This document shows, one piece after another, positions 1-7,817 of a stretch of 12,582 bases of DNA. The number at the start of each line of letters is the position of its first letter. The first letter of the stretch is position 1. The notes under the pieces are model-generated. The model saw only the letters and a program-made list of their open reading frames with translations, was not told where the DNA came from and made no database searches. Both the position numbers and the translations under genes were made by a program. Source of the DNA: Hamiltosporidium magnivora (lineage: Eukaryota > Microsporidia > Dubosqiidae); contig PITI01000431.1 in NCBI GenBank assembly GCA_004325065.1, positions 1 through 12,582 on the forward strand, written 5' to 3'.

Positions 1-1014
1 ATAAACACGAAAAATGAATAAAATCTAGAAAAGGATCTTAAAATATCAAAAAAAATAGAAATTCATTATTCTATTTCTTTAATCTCTTTCTTCTAATATG
101 TTTGTTTTTTCATTTACTCGCATGTTTCTGACTATTAAAATAGTATAGTTATGTAACAAACCTATTTATATATGTTTTATCATCAGCACATACGCAAAAC
201 GAATTCTTTAGAGCTATAGGAATAGAGTTAAAATCAATTTTATCCCATATTTCCATTATTATAAGCAAAATTTATATGCTGGGAATTGGTGCTTTCAATT
301 CTTTTGAGAGCCATATTTCTACACTTACCTATATATTTTCATAATCATTTACGGTACCTGGTGGCACTAAACGGTAGGTTTGTTTGTTAGAGCAATTGTA
401 CGTGTGATTAAAATGTAGCCACTTCCATACTCTGTTCTAATCATCATTTTGATTGCTAATAACAACATGAAAATCATTCTTAACATTATGTTATCCGGTT
501 TTTTGTAAAAAAAAAATTCGTCATTTTTATACTACAAACGAGTACGTTTTCTGTTTAATGCGCTTTTCTGTTCATCCGCACGTTCATTTAGAGATGATTA
601 AAAGAGTAATTGCAAATATGTTATAAAATCTTATGATGTTATATTTTTGCATCATAATATTCTAAGATGCTATACATAACTGCACAACAAAATAAAGTAT
701 ACTGAAAAATTTTGACTTTAAGTCAAAAATATTTTATTTTTTTATACACGCAAACTGTTTCACAAATATTGGCATTCAAGAACACCATAAAAAACAGATT
801 ATTCAATGTATTTAAAAAGACGGAAATTGTAAAAATTCCATCAGAATACATAGAAACCCAGAAAACTCAAAATTTATTCGATTTTACTTGATATTATAGA
901 TGTTTGAAATTTTTTTGACCAAGTATATATGTTTTTAAAAATGATTTTTTAGTTTAGAAATTATATAAAATAAAGCGAGCACAATGAAATGAGAGGATGT
1001 TTTGAAGTACGAAA
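1..1014. other. AT-rich stretch without a recognisable gene
   Basis: No open frame of useful length is visible on either strand and no tRNA- or rRNA-like block was seen. It holds a perfect 9-bp-arm palindrome (710-728) and a minus-strand patch (about 343-480) with unusually long runs between stops that may be an eroded coding remnant; both are described separately. The 5' part of the SNF2-like relic that begins near 1015 may extend in here, but I could not read convincing motifs. Confidence 0.5.
710..728. repeat. Perfect 19-nt palindrome TTTTGACTT-T-AAGTCAAAA
   Basis: The two 9-nt arms are exact reverse complements around a single central T. It lies in an A/T-rich region followed by a T-rich run. 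It could be a short hairpin, a binding site for a dimeric factor, or chance in AT-rich DNA; no neighbouring gene decides between these. Confidence 0.5.
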
Positions 1015-1855
1015 ATTATTCTGATAATCTATAAAGATCTTAGAAAAACGTTTACGGGAAAATCGCAAGGTTCATTATAGAAAAAAAGAGTTAATTTTAT
1101 CGGAAACATGAAATTTTTTAACAAAGTAAATATATAATTGCGAAGTATAACTATGAGACAGATTTAGTGGTTACTAGAATAGTGAAATTATACCTCGAAA
1201 GAACAAAAAAATCATTTAAGCCATACAAATCTAGTAATAATGAGGTAGTTAAAATGATTTATATTATAAAGCAGGAAATGGTACATCTCAAATTCGATAG
1301 TCGTATGTCTGCATTATAATGAAATAAATTCGGGTTGGTAGAAAGAAAATGTAATCATTGAAGAAATTTAAGAAAGCACCCAGAAGATTATTTAATTTTT
1401 AAAAGTAAGTTGACACATTACCATAATAGATTTATCAAAAGATGAATCATTGAATATTTCGGGTTTTTAAGGAAATATATCCTGGTTTGATGGGCGCTAC
1501 AAGCCAATTTTTCGGCAATTTTTGAAAATTGGTATCTGGAAATGAAGGGTGGCACTGATACAGATCAAATGTACAATTTAATTACTAAGACTTATATGAT
1601 CTGAGCAAGAAATTAAAAAGATATACTATCTGAGATCGAGATTTCTTACCAAAGTTCGCTTCAATTAATGAAACGGAAAGATGTTAGAACACTTTCATCT
1701 AAAAAAACATTTATGTGTTATTATAATTGAAGTTTTATGATATTTATTTTTGAGATATTCTGAATGAAATTGTAACTAAATACTTTGTAGTGTATTCTAA
1801 AAAAACAGGAATGCTTCTAAAAATAGAGACAATTATTTATTCGATAGTACCTTAA
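1015..1855 (+). pseudogene. Eroded SNF2-family ATPase/helicase relic (possibly Rad26/CSB-like)
   Basis: No frame is open for long, but short fragments in the right order resemble a SNF2 ATPase. At 1021-1059 a frame reads DLRKTFT where the Walker A GLGKT is expected (weak). At 1297-1380 a frame reads IVVCLHYNEINSGW, a stop, then KENVIIEEI, at the place of the 'TY..L....W..VI.DE.H' Walker B block. At 1454-1522 IFRVFKEIYPGLMGATSQFF matches the family's 'LW.LF.FIYPGLLG...F' segment. It continues one frame over at 1521-1601 as FENWYLEMKGGTDTDQMY, then at 1598-1690 as DLSKKLKRYTI, a stop, and DRDFLPKF, like 'L...+..Y.+RR...+LP'. At 1769-1852 KKTGMLLKIETII resembles the 'SGK+..+..LL' that opens the helicase C domain. 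SNF2 proteins remodel chromatin or act in repair; the GG after the F-block slightly favours Rad26/CSB. Borders are approximate, and the copy cannot be functional. Confidence 0.5.
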
Positions 1856-2293
1856 AACAACGAATCTATAACTTGGGTCTAAGAGGAAAATTCTATTAAG
1901 ACTAAATACCAATCAATACGAAGGTGTATCATCAGAATGCAAAATATAGATAAACCATTGGTTTATGATTTAAAAATACAAAAAAGAAAAGCTATTAAGC
2001 ACATAGATTACAAAATTTTTTTAAATAGTGCATAAGTCGAAAGTATAATTAGACCCAAGACTCGAATACAGAAGAAGAATAAACACACAAAGAGATATCT
2101 AAATAGAGTTACGTTAAAAAGTCTAAAAACTCATAAAGAATGATTTATTAATTAAAATGTTATATCTCATAAAAAAATGATTTTCAAGATACAAATAATT
2201 TAAAATAAATTTAAATAAATTTAAATAATTTTTAATATAAATTTCATGAAATCAATTTCTTTTTGTTAGAAATATTTTGCAATTTTTTTTTCT
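1856..2293. other. AT-rich spacer, possibly the tail of the SNF2-like relic
   Basis: No gene is supported. Plus-strand fragments around 1954-2030, such as LVYDLKIQKRKAIKHIDYKI, could be the far C-terminal remains of the preceding SNF2-like relic, but this is too weak to call. The right end becomes nearly pure A/T and forms the 3' flank of the minus-strand HECT gene; on that strand the stop codon is followed by an A-run and more AT-rich sequence. Confidence 0.4.
2201..2230. repeat. Short 10-bp tandem repeat, unit about TTAAATAAAT, three copies
   Basis: Three consecutive decamers, taaaataaat, ttaaataaat and ttaaataatt, differ by one or two bases. They lie about 65 bp beyond the stop codon of the HECT C-lobe segment, on its 3' side. 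This is probably a low-complexity slippage product. Confidence 0.6.
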
Positions 2294-2695
2294 TTAGATA
2301 CTGCCATATTCTTTACATTCTATTGCGATAAGAAATTTATCAATTAAAGTTTCCTTATCTTCATATAATGGAATAAAAAGTAAATTTATACATGTCTGGG
2401 AACATGGAAGTAAATTAATTGAAGTTGATGATTCAATTGTAAAGGGATTTCTTTGAAATTTGGAAGAATCAAATCCGCCTATTGGTATTTTTTCAAGACC
2501 AGTCACAAAATATAAAATCTTTTTCTGTGTTTCAACACACGATTCTCGGATAAATTCCCAAAACCAAATTATAACTTTATGATTTATGTGAAATTCTTTT
2601 GAATATTTCGTCGCGGAAATCCAAGCATCAACATCGAAATTTTCAAATCCCTCAATTAACAGTTTTAGCTCTTCCAAAGTAAAAATATCACTCAA
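2294..2695 (-). CDS. HECT ligase segment 5: C-lobe with catalytic Cys, 133 codons
   Basis: This is the catalytic C-lobe of the HECT domain. Its first codon is TTG, so it is not an independent gene. Successive HECT landmarks are all present: IFTLEELKLLIEG, DVDAWISATKY, VIIWFWEFI, KKILYFVTGLEKIPIGGF, and LPCSQTCINLLFIPLYEDKETL. The Cys in TCINLL (residue 102 of this segment, bases 2390-2392) is the ubiquitin thioester site, and LP and TC on either side are canonical. The last residues, AIECKEYGSI, end near the family's usual position (often ...GF plus a few residues), although the typical conserved Phe is replaced. It ends in TAA. Strong conservation here argues that the gene was under selection until recently or still is. 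Confidence 0.85.
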   Translation of the reverse strand: MSDIFTLEELKLLIEGFENFDVDAWISATKYSKEFHINHKVIIWFWEFIRESCVETQKKILYFVTGLEKIPIGGFDSSKFQRNPFTIESSTSINLLPCSQTCINLLFIPLYEDKETLIDKFLIAIECKEYGSI

Positions 2696-4005
2696 ATAAT
2701 CATCCTAATAACTTTAAAGCCTCTTTTCAATTCTTCTAAATAGACAATCATATTCTTAAAAAGTTTAAATTCTGTAATTATCTGCAAATAATCTTCTATA
2801 TTTGAATTGGTAACTGATATATTACTACCATCAGGAATAAATATTAAATTATTTGCAGAATTACCGAAAGAAATACTAAATGTCAATTCAAGTGATGAGA
2901 TATTTTTTACATCTCTAGATTTTATAATATTTCTATAGAATTCATTATCAACGAGTTTAAGATCCTCAACTGTAAATTTGTCCTTGAGTAGATAAAAATA
3001 AAAGGAATCAATGAATTCGAATCCCAAAGTTGCATTCATCATTATACTTTTCGCCATAATTAGACCAGTATAAAAGTATAAATTTTTTATATATTGGTCA
3101 TCTTCGTGTTTGAGCTTATACATATCGTAAAAATCTAAGTTTTTGAATGATTCAAAAAATAGACATTTATCAATTGCCCTTCCAAATAAAGTGAAAAAAT
3201 CATAAGTAAGGCCCACACCTTCTCCCAATTCAGATATAAATTTTATGTGCCAAATATCGGTTTTTAAATTTTTTTTATCAAATTTGCAAATGGAATTTAA
3301 GGTTGAATTTAATATATCTCTCCGGTCTAATTCAAAAGATAAATGTTGTATTTGAAAATGGATTTTTTTCATATTTTTCATCTTGATAATGCTTAACTTC
3401 GTAGTCAAATCGGTAGAATAAACAAAATCCAAAGACTTTAGCTCATTTCCTTTGTGTTTGTAAATTTTCTCTATAAAGCGATATAAGCTATTCAACTTGC
3501 TGAAAGCCAGTCTTGAATGTGTTTCTCCGCTAAAATTTAGATCTTTAACATCAAATAAAAGACATAAAAAATCGCTAAAGATAAAATTCTTTCTTTTCAT
3601 CTTATAATTTTCATTTTCAAATACATTATTTCTGGTGCTTATATATACTATGCTGTTTTTTAAAATTAATTTATTATATAAATTAAATAAATAATCAGAA
3701 TATAAAGCTTTATCTTCTAAAAATGTTATGAAGGTGCTGTGCAAAAGAATTCTAGATATTTTAGTAAAATATGAAAGTATATAATCGACGGAATTTAAAG
3801 ATAATTGAACAAAAAAGTTTTCTAGATCACAAACCAGGTTCTCAAAACCTTGGAGATATAAAGTATTTGAGTTATGTGCATTGTAATCAATAGAATCGAA
3901 AAGTTCACTAAAAACCATATTTTTCATTATCTTGGTAAATAAAAGGACTGATTCAAGAGCAATATATAAACTAAGGTTAGAATATATAAAATTAATATCA
4001 TCCAT
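2692..4005 (-). CDS. HECT ligase segment 4: linker and HECT N-lobe, 437 codons
   Basis: An ATG lies at 4003-4005, but it overlaps the end of the upstream segment so closely that it probably marks a frame change, not a true start. Residues 1-220 are unassigned helical sequence. From about residue 222 the HECT domain begins: FELDRRDILNSTLNSI, then WHIKFISELGEGVGLTYDFF, FYTGLIMAKSIM (the 'G..+.KAI' helix), ELTFSISFGN, and the conserved GSNISVTNSNIEDYLQII, followed by ELKRGFKVI. This is the E2-binding N-lobe. It stops at TGA (2692-2694) just after VIRMII, exactly where other HECT proteins continue with 'L.IF...EL..LI.G'; that continuation is in the next frame. One missing T in a T-run at about 2691-2693 (plus strand A-run) would restore the join. 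Confidence 0.8.
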   Translation of the reverse strand: MDDINFIYSNLSLYIALESVLLFTKIMKNMVFSELFDSIDYNAHNSNTLYLQGFENLVCDLENFFVQLSLNSVDYILSYFTKISRILLHSTFITFLEDKALYSDYLFNLYNKLILKNSIVYISTRNNVFENENYKMKRKNFIFSDFLCLLFDVKDLNFSGETHSRLAFSKLNSLYRFIEKIYKHKGNELKSLDFVYSTDLTTKLSIIKMKNMKKIHFQIQHLSFELDRRDILNSTLNSICKFDKKNLKTDIWHIKFISELGEGVGLTYDFFTLFGRAIDKCLFFESFKNLDFYDMYKLKHEDDQYIKNLYFYTGLIMAKSIMMNATLGFEFIDSFYFYLLKDKFTVEDLKLVDNEFYRNIIKSRDVKNISSLELTFSISFGNSANNLIFIPDGSNISVTNSNIEDYLQIITEFKLFKNMIVYLEELKRGFKVIRMII

Positions 4006-4007
4006 GT

Positions 4008-7000
4008 TTAGATTATATTATTGATTAAGTAACACCTCGAACAATCTCTTTCTATAAAAATAAATTGTATTAAATTTTTTAAATCCGAATCTTTATTAAA
4101 AATACTCGGATTATCATGCGTAAAAATTTTAACAATCACCATTAATATTTCAATTGTAAGAAAATCTGAATTAAATATTTCTATAAAATTAATTTCTTCA
4201 AAAATAATATCGATTATTTCCAGCTTTTTTAACGTGATTTCATCTTTTACTTCCAATTTGTAAGATTTTATATTTTTAGCAAGAATAAGATAGAATTCAT
4301 CTATTAATTTGTTTCTAATGCAAAAATCTGCAATTTTTTTAAGAAATTTTATAGAATATGTGTGATATATCTTTTTATTGTTTACTAACAACCATAAAAA
4401 TATTTCTGCAAATTGTTTTATCGTTAAAATAGTCGCAAATCTAGAAGGTTTTTTTGAAATCAGGTGGTCTTCATCTAATAAAGAAGAACTATCTGTGTTA
4501 TTCTCAAAATAATATGTTAAACTTTTGCTTAAATATTTTTTTTCAGGGGGAAATTTGTAATTTTGTTTAGGTTCGGGCAATATAAACGTTTCTAATCCAA
4601 GTTCCTTTGCCAAATCTAGCAAAAAAAGATCGGGAAAATCATAATACGAAATTATTTTCATGAACTTTAATTTATCGAAGTTTTGCCCAAACTTATTTAT
4701 GAATAAATCAGATGAAGCAAATTTTTTAATCACAAAATTGTATTTCGATATTCTCATTTTGGCATCAGAGGTTATAAAAATATAAAGAAATCGATAATTA
4801 CAACCGGGTAGATGGTTTCGTGCTTTGTAACCAAAATCTAGCTGCGAGCAATTATTATGCCGAATTTTAACAACACTTGTTTCTTTTATTTTTCCATCAT
4901 TATCCAATTCAATCTGTTTAATTGTATTTAAAACACTTTCTTCGAGAAAATTTGGAATAAAAATATTTTTTTTGCTTGAAGATCTGGCTACAAAAGCATC
5001 ATTCATGAGAAATTTTCTTTTAAAAATATAATTCTTATCTTCTGCTAGATTGATAACAAACTCAATAATTTTCATTGTATAAATATACAAAACTTCATGT
5101 TTTTTATATACTGATAGTAACATATTCAATAAGCCTAGAGTCAAAAATTTATCTATAATCCGAAGTCTTCTTTCCAAAAAGTATTTTTCACAGTTTGAAT
5201 CACAAAATTCTTGAGCTGAACAAAAAATATCTTGAGTATAACCACAGCAACATATTTCTGATAAAAGAAGCTTGTATAAAAACGACATGATCGAATAAAT
5301 TTCATATATGTTAGAAGTCGAAAGCTTTTCAATAATTCCTACAACCAATTTCGACATAAACTCTTCATCCAATCTATAAAGTAAAATTGTAAAAAAATAT
5401 CCAGCTTTGAAATTTAAATACCAGATTTCTTGGTTTTCAAAATTTAACTTGTCATCAAACACCGAATAGACTGTAATTTTAGAGAATAAATTCATTAAAT
5501 CAACAAAATCTATAATATATATCAAAGGTGGAAACGTTGAAATTAATTCTGTTAATATTTGCAGTGATATTGGTTGTTTAAAACCATCGCCGTTTTTTGC
5601 AATATTGAAAACATCAATAATAATTTTTCTCTTTAGATCCAGTTCACTTTCATCTAAAAGAAATTCGTTTATAATTGTCGGCTTTTCCCTAATAATTAGT
5701 CTTGAATAAAAATATATAAAAACAGATTCGGATAAATTACTATAATTTCTAATAATATACATTAAAGAATGCAAAACATAAATATCATCTTCTAGCATAC
5801 ACCTTAAGTACAAATATGAGTAATTATAAAGATTTGCATTCAAATCGAGAGTATCATTCTTATCGGAAAAAATATCCAGCACTCTTTTAAATTCAAAATT
5901 AAGATATAATTCCATTTTTGTAAATAAATTTGAAAATTCTGATAACCGAATTAAAGAAATCGCATATATAAATGCATCTTCTTGTATAATCAAATTATAA
6001 ATGTCAAAAAAACCAAATAGTGTTTCTTTTTTATATGGCAATTTTTTATCTTTAGTTATATTAGTATTTATATTTGAAATCAAAATATTATACAGAGAAT
6101 AAACATCATTAACTAATGATCCGACTATAAATCTCTTATAAATATCTGGATTTTCATTGATTTCATTGTATACAAATAAAAATAACGATTCACATGTATT
6201 TTGACAATTTATAAATATTCCGGAATATTTCAATTTATAAAATGAAAAATACAAAAAATCATATAAAAGTGTATTTTTTTCTATTTTATTGTTCGTATGT
6301 AGAGATTTCAAGGATTTCGTATCAATCTTATGAACTATGCTTGTAATTGTATCAAAAAGTCTAATATCACACAAAACTGCTATCAATTCTAAATATTTCA
6401 AAATTTTATTGGTAAATAAATCCATGAAAATTGTGGCTGTAAAAATATTGATATTGTCTTCGATGAATTGCAAAAAATATTTTAAAGAAGAATACGAAAT
6501 ATTTGAATCTTTCATATTATTTATTACTAACATGAATAGATCAAGTGATTTGTTAATTATACTATATGTATCAGCTTCTAAAAATTTATTATCGGCAGAA
6601 TATTTCAAAGCTATATTTGATAACTTGTGAAAAGTATCGAAAACAGTCCTAAAAAAAAATTCAAAAGCAATAAAATTGAATTCCATGTGCAAATAATACA
6701 AATATAGTATGTTTGGATCATATTCGCTGTCTTTAAACATTGTAATAGAATTATTTTGTGTATCCGGTAGAATTAAAATATGGTATAAAAGCTTGGTATA
6801 TGGGAATCCAAATCTTGGTAAAATACCTAACAAAGATATATAGCATATTTCATACAATTTATTTACTGTGATTTCTTTTGCTTTCAGTCTATTATGAATA
6901 TTTTCACGGTATGATTTCGGATCTAAAAAGTTTAAATCTCTTTCAATAAATGGTATATTTTTGCAACAAATAATCTCTGAATAAATTAATTTGAATATTT

Positions 7001-7382
7001 CGAAAATTTTCTTATGAATTTCATTTTTTGAGTTAGGATTATGAATTTCATAAATAAATCTTATATTCTCATTCAGATACATTAGAAAATCTATAATGTA
7101 ACATATCACACTTGATAATTCCCTTTCATTAACCCCGGAGCAGGATCTTTTATCGAATGAAAAAGTACTAAGTCTTTCTAAAGTATATTCTAAAAACTTA
7201 AAGAAAAATTTGTAAACATCCTGAGATGGGGATGTTTTTATCGTAATGTTTTTCACAATATCCCATATAAGCCACTTGGCTTCTGAAAAAAATAAAAATT
7301 CTGGTCTTTTTATCAATAAATAAATGCAATTTGGATTTTGAAATGTCAAATTTATATCGAAATAATTAAAAAGATTCGTCAA
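4008..7382 (-). CDS. HECT ligase segment 3: large helical scaffold, 1,124 codons
   Basis: It begins one codon after the TGA that closes the previous segment and is in the same frame. It starts with a TTG, not an ATG, so it is best read as the middle of one long protein. The sequence is mostly short amphipathic helices rich in Leu, Ile, Phe and Asn, compatible with HEAT/ARM-like repeats, but no family is recognised. Residues 711-731 hold a Cys cluster (C711, C712, C713, C721, C727, C731). Around residues 870-960 there is a more polar stretch ending in a Pro-rich PEPKQNYKFPPEKKY. The segment ends CYLINNII then TAA, where the next segment opens in another frame. In the intact protein it would be the substrate- or partner-binding part. 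Confidence 0.7.
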   Translation of the reverse strand: MTNLFNYFDINLTFQNPNCIYLLIKRPEFLFFSEAKWLIWDIVKNITIKTSPSQDVYKFFFKFLEYTLERLSTFSFDKRSCSGVNERELSSVICYIIDFLMYLNENIRFIYEIHNPNSKNEIHKKIFEIFKLIYSEIICCKNIPFIERDLNFLDPKSYRENIHNRLKAKEITVNKLYEICYISLLGILPRFGFPYTKLLYHILILPDTQNNSITMFKDSEYDPNILYLYYLHMEFNFIAFEFFFRTVFDTFHKLSNIALKYSADNKFLEADTYSIINKSLDLFMLVINNMKDSNISYSSLKYFLQFIEDNINIFTATIFMDLFTNKILKYLELIAVLCDIRLFDTITSIVHKIDTKSLKSLHTNNKIEKNTLLYDFLYFSFYKLKYSGIFINCQNTCESLFLFVYNEINENPDIYKRFIVGSLVNDVYSLYNILISNINTNITKDKKLPYKKETLFGFFDIYNLIIQEDAFIYAISLIRLSEFSNLFTKMELYLNFEFKRVLDIFSDKNDTLDLNANLYNYSYLYLRCMLEDDIYVLHSLMYIIRNYSNLSESVFIYFYSRLIIREKPTIINEFLLDESELDLKRKIIIDVFNIAKNGDGFKQPISLQILTELISTFPPLIYIIDFVDLMNLFSKITVYSVFDDKLNFENQEIWYLNFKAGYFFTILLYRLDEEFMSKLVVGIIEKLSTSNIYEIYSIMSFLYKLLLSEICCCGYTQDIFCSAQEFCDSNCEKYFLERRLRIIDKFLTLGLLNMLLSVYKKHEVLYIYTMKIIEFVINLAEDKNYIFKRKFLMNDAFVARSSSKKNIFIPNFLEESVLNTIKQIELDNDGKIKETSVVKIRHNNCSQLDFGYKARNHLPGCNYRFLYIFITSDAKMRISKYNFVIKKFASSDLFINKFGQNFDKLKFMKIISYYDFPDLFLLDLAKELGLETFILPEPKQNYKFPPEKKYLSKSLTYYFENNTDSSSLLDEDHLISKKPSRFATILTIKQFAEIFLWLLVNNKKIYHTYSIKFLKKIADFCIRNKLIDEFYLILAKNIKSYKLEVKDEITLKKLEIIDIIFEEINFIEIFNSDFLTIEILMVIVKIFTHDNPSIFNKDSDLKNLIQFIFIERDCSRCYLINNII

Positions 7383-7385
7383 AAA

Positions 7386-7817
7386 TCATAAAAGATTTTT
7401 CAGGTGAAATTCGTAATAAAAGAAAATATCAATGAAAAACTTATTTTTATCTTCAAAATATTTATGAATATTTTTAACAAAACTTTTTGCATAAAAAGCT
7501 GATTTATGTATATCAAACAGCTCCAAATCTACTATTTTACTATTATTTTCATTGCAAATATGTTCAATGACATAATCTAACCTTAGGGTTGTATGTGTTA
7601 AGTCTTTCAAACAAAGATTGAATATTTCGTAGTTAAATTTTACTTTCAGATTGTCATTATAGAGAAGCAAAGAAAATTCAACGTTTGTACAATAAAATTT
7701 GATTATATGATCGACCATGTTTAGGTTGTATTCATTATTTTCAATTTTTAAAATTTTTTTGAGCAAAAAATATATGTTATCAAAACTTAATGAGGAAATT
7801 GGAATTTCATCCGTAAA
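7386..7817 (-). CDS. HECT ligase segment 2: 143 codons between in-frame TAG and TGA
   Basis: This is the direct in-frame continuation of the upstream 527-codon segment. The bases immediately after the TAG read FTDEIPISSLSFDNIYFLL and run on without interruption. There is no ATG at the beginning; the first Met is well inside, so it is unlikely to be an independent gene. Composition matches its neighbours: Asn/Lys/Ile/Phe-rich and helical. It ends HLKNLL, then TGA, then TTT, and again the frame is open on the other side. No domain is recognised; it would be part of the helical scaffold. Confidence 0.68.
   Translation of the reverse strand, partial: FTDEIPISSLSFDNIYFLLKKILKIENNEYNLNMVDHIIKFYCTNVEFSLLLYNDNLKVKFNYEIFNLCLKDLTHTTLRLDYVIEHICNENNSKIVDLELFDIHKSAFYAKSFVKNIHKYFEDKNKFFIDIFFYYEFHLKNLL

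Noticed and set aside
1504..1532. Hairpin CCAATTTT...AAAATTGG as a regulatory RNA or terminator
   Set aside because: The short AT-rich arms lie inside the SNF2-like relic; expected by chance in this composition.
2688..2700. Programmed -1 frameshift between HECT lobes
   Set aside because: No X XXY YYZ slippery heptamer is present at the junction, and a simple one-base loss in a T-run fully explains the break.
6337..6630. Plus-strand open frame of 97 codons
   Set aside because: It lies opposite the large HECT scaffold segment and has no motif of its own; it is an antisense shadow.
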